From positions 496,001-560,000 of the forward strand of contig FJOG01000016.1 in assembly GCA_900073065.1 (NCBI GenBank): 64,000 nucleotides of DNA, written 5' to 3'. Every line of letters starts with the position of its first letter. Position 1 is the stretch's first letter. Source of the stretch: Phialocephala subalpina. Its lineage: Eukaryota > Ascomycota > Leotiomycetes > Helotiales > Mollisiaceae. The translations under genes and the position numbers were made by a program. The notes under the pieces were generated by a model. It saw nothing but the letters and a program-made list of their open reading frames with translations. It had not been told where the DNA came from and did no database searches. Below are positions 45,402 through 55,775 of this stretch, piece after piece.

Positions 45402-47701
45402 ATGTCTGAATCAGCGGTATCAAACAAGGAGAAGAGCTATGAGGACATAGCAGCTGTTCAGCCATCTGATACTAAGGTGGGAAAGGTCGCCGAGATTGTC
45501 AACTTAGATGACGAGCTCTTGAGGGAGATTGGATACAAGCAGGTATGCCCAATTGTTGGAAATCGCTCGGACGCCTATTCTGACTGGACAATATAGGAAT
45601 TCAAAAGAGAATTTACAAGATTGTCGACTCTATCCTATGCTGTTTCTATCATGGGTGTGTTGGGCTCTGTGCCTGCAACTTATGCTGTGCCACTGTCTGC
45701 CGGCGGGCCTGCCACCGCTGTCTAGACTGTAAGAGCTTCCTCTATTTGATGTTCTTCGTTATATTTTATATCTCGGGTTCCTCCTTCCACTCAACAAGGA
45801 TAGAGCGTCCCAGATAATCAGTTGGCATGTTATGCAAATAACTCCAACTAACTTAAACTTCACAGTGGTTTGCCGGGACGTTTTTCTCCATGACCATTGC
45901 TTTGTCCAGTATGCAATCCCCACAAGCGCCTATGAAGAACCAATCGAATCCTGACACAAGACTCTAGTTGCTGAACTGGTTTCTGCCCATCCAACAGCCG
46001 TATGTTCATGATTATACCCCGCAGCCCCTCATGGTAATTGACATTGACAGGGAGGAATGTATTTTGTCACGAAATACGTTGTGCCTGAGAAACATGTGCC
46101 ATTGGCTTCATGGATCGTTGGTTGGAGCAACTTCCTTGGTCAGACCGCTGGAGTGACAAGTGTAGGATATTCTGTTGGTCAAATGTTGCTTCCAGAATGT
46201 GCAATGGGCTCTGATTACGACGAAGCCAGTGGCACGTTTTCTTATACGCCGTAAGCGCTCTTTCCAGCTCTATGTGAATGATACTGATGCGTGGCTTGCT
46301 AACACCTAGTACGGCTGAGCACACTGTTGGCGTTTCAGTCGCTATTCTCATTATCATGGGTGTCATTTGCTCGTTTCCCACTAAGAGGCTTCATGAGTTT
46401 ATCATGTGGTTTGCCCCAGTCAACAGTATGTACTGAACCCTTGGAATTCATGAATTGGTGCTAACCCCGTAGTCATTGCATCTTTGGCTATCTGCATCGC
46501 GCTTCTTACCTTGACTCCCAACCTCAACTCGGCTAGTGAGGCTTTTGGGAACGTCACTGATGGCTCGAATTGGAACTCTAAAGGTTTCTCTTTCATGATT
46601 GGCTTTCTCTCGGTCGCATGGACTATGACAGACTATGGTGATAATTTCTTGTTCCTCGCCCCCTGTTACAGAAGTACTAACTTAATGTCACAGATGCCAC
46701 GGCACACATCTCTGAAGAGACTAAACAGGCTGCAATCCGAGGACCAGTTGCAATCACTCAAGCCGTCATCATCTCTGGAGTGAGTCTTCCTCGACCTACG
46801 TTGCGATATTCTGCTGATTGGTACTAGGTCGTCGGATGGTTTCTTAACGTTACATTTGGATTCTGTGCCGGTGATGTTACTACGATCCTGAGCTCTGGCC
46901 TTGGCAATCCTGTCGCCCAAATTTTTTACAATGCAAACGGTAAAAAGGCGGCTCTGGCGATGTGGGTTTGGGCGATCTTGATTCAGTTCTTCACAGGTAA
47001 TACCGCTCCCTTTTCTTGAGATCATACCGACGGTTCTTCGTAGGATGTGCCGCCATGTTAGCAGACACTAGAATGTGCTACGCCTTCTCCCGCGACCACG
47101 CCCTCCCATTTTCACCCACGCTCAAGAAAATGAACACCCGCACCCAAACCCCGCTCTATAGCGTCTGGCTCGTAACCTCCTCTGCTGCCTCCTCTGCCTC
47201 ATCGCCCTCGGCTCCGTCGAAACCATCAACGGCATCTTCGGCATCATAGCCCCCGCTCTAGACTGTTCATACATGGCTGTTGTCGCTTTGAAACTTTATT
47301 ATAGCGATCAGCTTGATATTAGGAAAGGGCCGTTTACGTTGGGGAGATGGAGTCGGTGGGTTAACTATGTGGCTTTAGCTTGGGTGGCGTATGTTACTGT
47401 GTTCTGCTGTTTCCTACTACGAGGCCCGTTACGAAAGTTAATATGTGAGTATTCTTGTGTTTACTTCGTGAGAGGAAAGGGAGAGAAAAGGGAAGACGGG
47501 GCTGACTTGGTGAATTAGGAATTATGCTGTTGTCGTGGGTGCTGGGACTGCGACTTTTGCCTTGGTTTGGTGGTATGCTGGTGCAAAGAAGTATGACTCT
47601 TGGCCCCTGACACCACTGCTCGTTCATAAGGGACATGACTGACAGTATTCTGTAGGGTGTATATTGGACCTCGAGTCGATCATGCTGAGGAGAGAAAGTG
47701 A
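45402..47701 (+). pseudogene. APC-superfamily amino acid/choline permease, broken
   Basis: The gene has at least twelve exons with clean splice sites (first exons 45402-45542, 45597-45728, 45866-45908, 45968-45999, 46051-46250, 46310-46425, 46473-46637, 46694-46779, 46828-46996). The product would be an APC transporter of the GABA/choline permease type: GYKQEFKREFTRLSTLSYAVSIMG, SIAELVSAHPTAGGMYFVTK, WIVGWSNFLGQTAGVTSVGYSVGQ, YTPTAEHTVGVSV, MCYAFSRDHALPFSP. Three lesions break it. The first is a TAG at 45723-45725 where the family has Trp (TGG). The other two are losses of one base near 47170 (after YSVWLV) and near 47398 (AYVTV). After each, the expected residues resume in another frame (ETINGIFGIIAPALDCSYMA; FPTTRPVTKVN). 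The last exon ends VYIGPRVDHAEERK at 47701. Sequencing error could explain the frameshifts less easily than the stop. Confidence 0.85.
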
Positions 47702-48930
47702 TCAGCTCGTCTGCTCCCCTGAAGACCTCGCTCTTTTCCGCACGAGCTAGATTTTTGATGATGGAGAGCAGACTCTTGGGCAAGTGTGCCCTGAGAGTGC
47801 TTGATCTCCTTCATCTGTTCAAATTCCTAGTATAGATGGGGGTATGATAATGCGAGATGTGTTTTTGAGAACGATGCCATGCTATTGAGTCTCCCGTTTG
47901 ACGTCTGTAATTGATTGCGTAGCCTTTGCATCGACGTGTGTTTCTCACTCCTGACTGCTTGATGGTCTTTTTTGTAAGGCACCGGAATTTCCAAGTCGTT
48001 CAACTTCTCAAGTTCCTTGTTCCTCTTTGGTCGAGGTCTTTATGTTCTGAATGCACATATTTGCAGAAGGTTTTCGACTACTATGCAGCCATGCTCCAAA
48101 AATGCCTGGAAAATTCTACGTAAAGTTTTGAGCTGCTTGGAAATTTGAGGACTTCCAACTCAAAGATCCGGCAGCCTCCAGCAAATAAATCGTAGCCAAG
48201 TCAGGTAGCAAGACAGGGGTGATTACTTACGTTTACGAAGGGCCGGTCAAAAAGTATTGAGCCATGGTCCGAGCCTTCCTCTCCCAAATACTTGAATTTT
48301 GGCAGGGAAAATCACGTGCATGGCTCAATACTTTTTAACCGGCCCTTCACGATTGCATACTTGTGATGGGACACGTCCCATGCACTGCCTTGAGCGCTCA
48401 GATTGGGAATTCAGATTGAGAATACCCCCGGTACCTCCCACCCAGTTTCTTGCCTCAATTTCCAAACTTAATATTCCTAAGCGTAGGTTAACCTTATCAT
48501 TTCCCTAAACAAGTTTAGGTTAATGGCCTCTCAGCCAATCAAACATCCTCCAGCGTCCCCCGCTATTCAATTAAGGCAAGCGCCTCTGGAGTCAGGTCAG
48601 TTCGGACTTGAAAAATACTCATAAGAAGTGCGATTCCTACTCGCAAGATTGCACAAGTTCTCAATAAGACTCCTCATACCTACCTCTCTATAGCATCAAT
48701 TTCACCTTTTTGTCGCGACAATTTTCGAAGTTTTGCCGTTTCGATCAACAGAAAATTCAAGAACTCGGCTCAGGTTCGTCATGGTTGCAACATCTTCACG
48801 AGACAATTGCTAACACGTGATTAGTCTTCTGCTATCAACTCAATATCCCTAGGAAAATTGCTCTGTCCTGCCCTTCGCCCTGCCCTTCGCCCTTTGCCCC
48901 ACGCCCCTCGTCTTCGACGCCCAGTCCGTC
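47702..48930. other. Intergenic region with MITE-like hairpin
   Basis: 1.2 kb between the permease pseudogene and the C2H2 gene. It holds the inverted repeat at 48237-48348 and a short tandem CTGCCCTTCGCC repeat near 48870-48895. No gene seen. Confidence 0.45.
48237..48348. mobile_element. MITE-like inverted repeat (30-bp arms, 112 bp total)
   Basis: Arm 48237-48266 is the reverse complement of 48319-48348 with one mismatch (C48248 against A48337), separated by a 52-nt centre. The outer ends begin GAAGGGCCGGT. There is no coding capacity. Size and structure fit a small non-autonomous DNA transposon or its foldback derivative. A clear target-site duplication is not visible, so a structured RNA or recombination relic remains possible. 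Confidence 0.6.
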
Positions 48931-49887
48931 ATGGATGACCAACCAAACACAACGTCCGGTGTTGAAATGAGGCGTAAGCAATGCCTTCTCAGTGGACATA
49001 TCTGCTTAGAGGCGCTGTTGGCATTAGCGAGACCACACAGCTCAAGTCAATCCTGCCGACCTCTCATAATCGTCTACCAGCCCCACAACAAAGGTGGTCA
49101 TGAATGCAGCGGTCATGTAGGTGCTGAGAGTATCCTCTCTCACTTGGCGCAACTTGAAACCAATCTTCAAGCATCCGCTGCAGAAAGTGATAACCCAGGA
49201 CTTCTTGGTCGCATTCATTCATCACCAAGTTCTTCAAACAACTACACAGAACATGAAGACCAAGGCAGCGCCAGCAAGAGATCTGCTAAACTGTTTACTC
49301 CATCGGCTGAAGTAGCCAAAACGCATGCTACTGTCCAGGTTCACTCAGATCCCTCTGTTTTAACTCTACCAAACACTGCCAACCTTTCACTGCAGGCCAG
49401 CCACGACAATGATACCCGGGCTACCAATACGCTATACGAAACACTATTTGACGACTCTGAGTTCACCTCCATGTTCAACACTGATGACTTTGGACACCAC
49501 AATGCCATGATTGAAACTGGAGACGATTCACTCTGCTCAGGCAACTGCCTCACTTCGGTAGCTCCAATATTGAGCGACCAGATGAACAACGACATGGCTG
49601 TACCTGACTTGACCTCCTCGACCTCCTTCACCTCGTTCCCGCTACCCGCGCTTATTGCTCCCCAGGCATCATCCACTCTTCCCACAAGCCACCGATTCAA
49701 CTGCACACACCCAAACTGCAACGCCAACTTCAACCGTATCGGCGATCTTCGTCGCCATGATCGAGTTCACGGCCCGCCAGCTCATCCGTGTACCATAGCG
49801 GGGTGTACCAGGAGAGGAGGGAATGCTTTCTATCGACGTGACAAGTTGCTCAACCATTTGCGGAAGAAACATGGAATGGCTGTTTGA
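48931..49887 (+). CDS. C2H2 zinc-finger protein
   Basis: One open exon of 318 codons. The C-terminal ~75 residues carry two C2H2 fingers: FNCTHPNCNANFNRIGDLRRHDRVH and PCTIAGCTRRGGNAFYRRDKLLNHLRKKH. The rest is polar and low-complexity (ESDNPGLLGRIHSSPSSSNN, DLTSSTSFTSFPLPALIAP), typical of fungal regulators with terminal fingers. Residues 13-60 look less protein-like, and a GTAAGC donor lies at codon 15 (48974), so a 5' intron may exist. It is probably a nuclear DNA-binding protein; target unknown. The next gene downstream is a pseudogene, so no functional partner is suggested. Confidence 0.78.
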   Translation: MDDQPNTTSGVEMRRKQCLLSGHICLEALLALARPHSSSQSCRPLIIVYQPHNKGGHECSGHVGAESILSHLAQLETNLQASAAESDNPGLLGRIHSSPSSSNNYTEHEDQGSASKRSAKLFTPSAEVAKTHATVQVHSDPSVLTLPNTANLSLQASHDNDTRATNTLYETLFDDSEFTSMFNTDDFGHHNAMIETGDDSLCSGNCLTSVAPILSDQMNNDMAVPDLTSSTSFTSFPLPALIAPQASSTLPTSHRFNCTHPNCNANFNRIGDLRRHDRVHGPPAHPCTIAGCTRRGGNAFYRRDKLLNHLRKKHGMAV

Positions 49888-50211
49888 GCGTGCGTGCGGT
49901 GGTAAAGGTGTGTATTGGGGCTTGGAAAATGGACGCCTGGGACACAATTTGGGAAGGGTTCTCTCTGGTTCGGGATGATAACTATTAGTAAACGGGATGA
50001 GGACGAGGATTCTTGCTCGTGGGAGAGGGCAGATGGTATGCTGGTCGCTCTTAATTGGCAGCGAAACTTCCACAAGTTGAAAAAATGAGTAACGATGTTG
50101 GTGTGTTGATCTTCCTGTTCTGATTCTGGAGAGGGTTTTAAGTAATGTTGTCTGCGCTGTTTAGGACTTCAATAACATATCTTACTTGCTTTTACTTGAG
50201 TTATATCACCT
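49888..50211. other. Convergent 3' intergenic region
   Basis: 324 bp between the C2H2 gene (+) and the SMP-30-like pseudogene (-). Nothing further seen. Confidence 0.45.
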
Positions 50212-52150
50212 TCAAAGTCTCGACGTATCTATCGACCACACCTTGTCAGGCCAAATCCCACTTGCCGGAGGATTTGCCAATCCGCCATTCGAAGTGATAT
50301 ACAGCGCGTCACGATCGAACCGAGTCCTTCCAGACGCCGCAGAAGTGCAACCTATCACAGTCGTCTCGTCAGCACCACCAGCAATGCCCGTCACGTCGCC
50401 GTCAAGTGTTGCTTTGATCAAAGTGTTGCTCGGATCGGTAGCGATCCATCCGGTGCCGCTTCAGTCAAAGGCAAGGTCATCAGGTGTGCCGACGTTGCTG
50501 GAACTTGAAATAGTTAGAAGAGGGATGATGTCCTCGACTNNNNNNNNNNNNNNNNNNNNNNNNNNNNNNNNNNNNNNNNNNNNNNNNNNNNNNNNNNNNN
50601 NNNNNNNNNNNNNNNNNNNNNNNNNNNNNNNNNNNNNNNNNNNNNNNNNNNNNNNNNNNNNNNNNNNNNNNNNNNNNNNNNNNNNNNNNNNNNNNNNNNN
50701 NNNNNNNNNNNNNNNNNNNNNNNNNNNNNNNNNNNNNNNNNNNNNNNNNNNNNNNNNNNNNNNNNNNNNNNNNNNNNNNNNNNNNNNNNNNNNNNNNNNN
50801 NNNNNNNNNNNNNNNNNNNNNNNNNNNNNNNNNNNNNNNNNNNNNNNNNNNNNNNNNNNNNNNNNNNNNNNNNNNNNNNNNNNNNNNNNNNNNNNNNNNN
50901 NNNNNNNNNNNNNNNNNNNNNNNNNNNNNNNNNNNNNNNNNNNNNNNNNNNNNNNNNNNNNNNNNNNNNNNNNNNNNNNNNNNNNNNNNNNNNNNNNNNN
51001 NNNNNNNNNNNNNNNNNNNNNNNNNNNNNNNNNNNNNNNNNNNNNNNNNNNNNNNNNNNNNNNNNNNNNNNNNNNNNNNNNNNNNNNNNNNNNNNNNNNN
51101 NNNNNNNNNNNNNNNNNNNNNNNNNNNNNNNNNNNNNNNNNNNNNNNNNNNNNNNNNNNNNNNNNNNNNNNNNNNNNNNNNNNNNNNNNNNNNNNNNNNN
51201 NNNNNNNNNNNNNNNNNNNNNNNNNNNNNNNNNNNNNNNNNNNNNNNNNNNNNNNNNNNNNNNNNNNNNNNNNNNNNNNNNNNNNNNNNNNNNNNNNNNN
51301 NNNNNNNNNNNNNNNNNNNNNNNNNNNNNNNNNNNNNNNNNNNNNNNNNNNNNNNNNNNNNNNNNNNNNNNNNNNNNNNNNNNNNNNNNNNNNNNNNNNN
51401 NNNNNNNNNNNNNNNNNNNNNNNNNNNNNNNNNNCCTCGACTAGTCCGGCAGGAGAGCCGTCTGCGAGGACGGGAATCCGGGAATAGAGTGGTGCTTGGA
51501 ATGTCTATCCGGCGTTAGCTCTACCTGCTCTTTCACACGTGGCTGGACTTTGACGAAATGGACATATCCATCGTGATAACGGATTCCGTTCACGCCAAGT
51601 TCTCGAGACGCAGTGGCATTGGGTTTGAGATCCGGATTCTCGATGGCGATACTGTACACACCACTTTCTGTATCAACCCTGTAGATCACACCTCGATCTG
51701 CACCTCCAACGAGAACAGTATGCGGTTGCGTAGGATGTGTAGTCATGCTATTCAGAAATTGCGCTTCCATGTCCGCGACCTTATGGACCTGAGGTCCCTT
51801 TTCGGGATGCTTGTGCCATCCCCATCCGTCATCCTCGTAAAAATCAATATACCAGACGCTCTAAGTTCCAGGCGTGGCACTCCCGGTAATGTAAGACCAA
51901 TTCCCAATCGCTACAGCAAAGACATCCGGCTAAACTTCTGCGATTCCAAGCACACTGGCTGCATTCGGGAATCAGTGCACGAGCTCAGCAGTGTAGGTGT
52001 TGGGGTCGATTTGCCATATGTTTGTCTTGGGAAATGAAAACTGGGTCTCTTTCGAGACTTATATACGCCAACTTGTAGCCCAAAGCCACAAGAATTGAGG
52101 CCGGAGAACTTGCAGGCTCGTGACGCGATGTAAGTCGAAGCACTTGGCGA
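50212..52150 (-). pseudogene. SMP-30/gluconolactonase-like beta-propeller gene with multiple stops
   Basis: Reading leftwards, this strand encodes the fungal six-bladed propeller pattern: NIWQIDPNTYTAELVH, SVLGIAEV, PDVFAVAIGNWSYITGSATPGT, SVWYIDF, VADMEAQFLNSMTT, VLVGGADRGVIYRVDTESG, GVNGIRYHDGYVHFV, an intron of ~44 nt, LYSRIPVLADGSPAGLVEDI, GTPDDLAFD, GTGWIATDPSNTLIKATLDG and the C-terminal DALYITSNGG. Stops in one frame lie at 52059-52061, 51972-51974, 51930-51932 and 51861-51863, and after the intron at 50461-50463. All are one C-to-T step from Gln or Arg codons. An N run (50540-51434) crosses the gene, but its flanks overlap by eight bases. The 5' end is not resolved; 52150 is approximate. 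The intact ancestor was probably a secreted hydrolase or lactonase-like protein. Confidence 0.8.
50540..51434. other. Assembly gap (895 N) with overlapping flanks
   Basis: The last eight bases before the gap (50532-50539, CCTCGACT) equal the first eight after it (51435-51442). Overlapping them restores one reading frame of the propeller pseudogene without missing residues, so the N run probably represents no real sequence. Confidence 0.75.
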
Positions 52151-53336
52151 TCAACACATTGTTGATTGTCTGTCATGAAGAACACACAATTATTCGTTCG
52201 TCAATATGTCGTCTCGAAGTTTTCGACGTCGATATCCAAATAAGGGCTTGAGGGAACAGATGGGAAGGTCGCCAAGCGACCGTCATCCACGGTCGCAATC
52301 TTCCTCAGCTTGGAATTGACCGTTACAGCAGCACCGCGAATTTCTTCGAAGCGTTCAATTCACGCCCGACAACGGAGACGATAGGACTGTTACTTCCACA
52401 ATCAGAATAGTGTTAGTGATACACCTTCGTCACATTATGATGATTCTCACCGACTACGAGCATATCCTTCCTCCCGTACCAAGGATCCAGCACCCAGACG
52501 AACCCCGCTCCTTCGCGATTCTACCAACCACCATGGTTCTGCCGCAGGCAAACCTTCCTTTCGTTTCAAGATGCTTTCGATGAAGCTGCTGTCGCCAGCG
52601 TCCTGCTGAATCAGCACGCCCAGACGCGGAAACGGCCTACCTCATCTTCAAGCGTCTGGCTTCGGATTTGGACTTGAAGATCAGGCCTAACTACTGTAAG
52701 GCAAATGATTGCTGAACTCGTTGAAAAGCTTCGAGACATTCTGAAGTCAGATGGTATGCGGCCGGAATTTGGGCAGCAGTGTTTGTGGTTAGTCGTTGAG
52801 AAGATCTAAAGACCAGATTAACATTTGAAGCAACCAATCATAGGCCACTTACTTTTGAATTTCCTGTTTTAATAGTACATTTGGGGGCATGGCTCCTGCG
52901 ACTGGGAGGTCGACGATGTGGGGTCGTCTATTGCTCCCTCCATATCAGGCCCAGTTCGCCAACCAGCTCTGTTGTCATTTATATGAAAGAAGAGACTCAG
53001 GGCTCGGCCACTTTTCTACCATCAGATCCTTTTCATGATGAGTCGGAAGATATGCGGGATAAAACATCATTCTTGATCATGTCCCAAGCCTCAATCATAC
53101 CCTTGTCCTCCTTTCAGATAACGATTACCCCGCTTCTTTCAGCCTCGTGAACACGACATCGATTCAGAAATATCAGAAGATATTTCATGAAGAGTATCAT
53201 ATTAAGCTCATGGAATTTTGCTTTCATATCCACCACGCACTCAAATGAGGCAGCCCTCACGAATCCGTGAAACGACAATACGTTATAACACGCCTGGCAA
53301 ATCTTCTTCGGAGCAAGATATTCTTGACTTCTGACC
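52151..53336. other. Intergenic region with possible decayed coding remnants
   Basis: 1.2 kb. On the minus strand, roughly 52240-52530 holds protein-like pieces (GAGFVWVLDPWYGRKDMLVVG; GAAVTVNSKLRKIATVDDGR with LATFPSVPSSPYLDIDV) separated by stops and a possible intron. They may belong to the ancestor of the propeller gene or to another lost gene. No family assigned. Confidence 0.3.
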
Positions 53337-55179
53337 ATGTTAACCGGTGTTGAGACAGCGGGCTTAGTTCTTGCTGTCCTCCCGTTACTGATCTCCGCGC
53401 TTGAGCACTACAAAGAAGGCCTCGAACCCGTCAAACTTTTCCTAGATTTTCATAATCAGCTTCCGTCTCAAATCCACCGATTAACATACCAACATGTACA
53501 ACTCGAGTTGACACTACGGTTACTACTCTCGGACATAGTGGAAGGCGAAGATCTTGCAGATATGATTGCCCGTCCATTGGGAAGCACTTGGAAAGGACCA
53601 AAGGTTCAAGGGATGCTGAAAGGACGACTTCGAGAGTCATACAAGGTGTACGAAAGGACAGTTGCGAGGATGCAAGAGTTGATGGGGGTTGATTGCGAAG
53701 AAGTTGACAATTGAAGATTCGAAGATTGTGGGATGGCGTGCTCTTGATTTTAGCAACTCCTGTTGAGGCTCGTAAGCCACTTGCTAACACCTGAAGGCGG
53801 ACTTGGAAGCACGTCTAATGAGGCACACGCGCCTGAACGGCAAATTCGAATTCACAAGGCGCGTCAAATTCAGCATGTCAAAGAAGAAGATGAAGAATCT
53901 TCTCAATGAGTTCGATGACTGCAACAGACACTTAGATGGGTTCGCAAGCAAAACTGGGCAGTTAGAGTCCTTCGAGCCGAGCAGCAGATCGACAATTTCC
54001 CCACCATTCACAGATCAAACAAGATCATATACCAGAAGCTTGTACCGAGTCATCTGTCTAGGTCTCGATTGCCAAGCACCTCATCGAGCAAAATTGCAGC
54101 TGGAACAACGACACGAAACCAGGAAGTCCGGCACCATATATACTGGAGCAGGGAGAGCCGACAGCCCTGAGATATCCTTCACCTTGTCCATACTAGTGCC
54201 CAGAGCGCCTGAGATTCCCAACATTGTTGCACTCATGTGGCGTGATACACGAATCAAAACTGTCACTTCAGATGAGTTCCAAGTTCCTGCAAGAAGTCGC
54301 ACACCAGCAGCGAGGACAGTTCGCTTTTCTCCAAACGTTCAAAATCCTGGTCCTTCAACGCCATTATTAATTGGCTATACGGCTCTTCAGGAGATGCAAG
54401 ACATATGTTCAACTGCTCGACAATCCAATGATGCTCAGCCTTGTCTAGGCTTTTATCTCGACTGTCAAGGCGAACTCAGAGGGGTGTATCCGGTCGCGCC
54501 TCAGAGAGCTCTGCACAAAGGTACCGTCAGCCTGGCAGAGAATTTGTCTTCAACAAATCAGTTGGAAATGAGTCTCAGGGAACGACTTGTTCTAGGTGCT
54601 ATCCTGGCGTCGTCCTATCTCCAACTTCAAGCAACGCCTTGGCTGAGTAGTTGGAGTAAGGAGGACATAATCTTTAACGTTGATAGAGGACAGTTCGATC
54701 CCGAGACTCCTTGCATTGCGCACACTTTCCGACCGAATCAGCAATCATCCGCAGCTGGCGACGAGATACAGGGAATAGAAAGCAACAACAGCCGGCAGCT
54801 TGATGAAACCAGCGTCAAAACTCCTGGGAATTCATCACTGCTTGGGCTTGGGATCATACACATGGAGCTGTACACGGGTCATACTTTGGAACAGTATTGC
54901 GGCACTTCTAATTTGGTCTCAAATGCGTCACTTCCACAGAACGACGAGGAGAATCTCAACAATATACATCGTCTTTACGCTGCTCATCAGTGGCTACAAA
55001 ATTTGAGAGAAAAGGGTCGACTGTCAAATGCCTACATTGGCGCGGTACATCGGTGCCTTCAGGGCTACCTAGATTTTTCGGTTGGAAAGGACGAGGCAGA
55101 GTTTAGAGAGAAAGCACTCAAGCACGTGGTATTACCCGTTGAGCAGGAGAAACAATTTTTCATTGGGGTTGGCAACTGA
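53337..55179 (+). CDS. DUF7580-type fungal protein with HeLo-like N-terminus (apparent frameshift)
   Basis: The N-terminal helix MLTGVETAGLVLAVLPLLISALEHYKEGLEPVKLFL is the standard start of fungal DUF7580 proteins and resembles HeLo-type helices. The frame runs to residue ~115 (YKVYERTVARMQELM) and then ends early at 53712-53714. Removing one G from the G5 run at 53684-53688 restores LIAKKLTIEDSKI up to a donor at 53728. An intron to 53796 would then join ADLEARLMRHTRLNGKFEFT and the long second exon to 55179. The C-terminal part (SLYRVICLGLDCQAPHRAKLQLEQRH, LRERLVLGAILASSYLQLQATPWL, LLGLGIIHMELYTG) has the kinase-like DUF7580 look. Such genes are common accessory genes linked to NLR-like systems. 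Whether the extra G is real or a sequencing error cannot be told here. Confidence 0.75.
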
Positions 55180-55775
55180 AGTGAAGCGAAAGGCACACAA
55201 AGTCTTGCAAAAATATCTCTGCACGCTTATGCAGCTCATCGGCGAGGCAATTTTTGGCTCCTCGTGCAGAGTTTGGCAGACTGAAGTTAAAGACGTCTAT
55301 CTCCGCGTAATAGCTTATTCCAGGCGCACATATTAGAAAGATGGCACTAGTCTCTTCTCTCCCGGCCAGTGCCCTGGCCCAGTAGTGAGGAGTTAGGTGC
55401 TAAGTTAAGAGTAGAACTCGACAGTGTGGGCTGGGTAGGAATATAGAGACAGAGACACACAGAGCTAGTCACAGAGCTAGTCGAACGTCATGTGCACAGA
55501 AGGCATAAGGTGAAGCGTAGATTGGTACTGTGGAACCCAATATTACCCTCATGACATGCGACCACAAATCACAAAACAGATTTGGACATAACGGTCTTGT
55601 GGTCCCGCTACCTATATGATGACTACCATCGTTAGCTCACCACCTCGAAATATAGAATAGTATAGAGTATTTAGGTACCTGGCATAACGTATATAAAGCA
55701 AGATTCAATACCAAGCACAATAACGAGCATCTAACTTAAATCAAAAAGAACCACGAGGAATGTGCCACCAGGTTC
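55180..55775. other. Convergent 3' intergenic region
   Basis: 596 bp. Contains a direct repeat of ACAGAGCTAGTC near 55456-55482. No gene seen. Confidence 0.4.

Noticed and set aside
31460..48820. Repeated CACGTGA boxes (31460, 36091, 43366, 48313, 48814)
   Set aside because: Five occurrences are no more than expected for a 7-mer on two strands of 64 kb.
50186..51487. Plus-strand open frame spanning the second N run
   Set aside because: Mostly N; the flanks are antisense to the propeller pseudogene.
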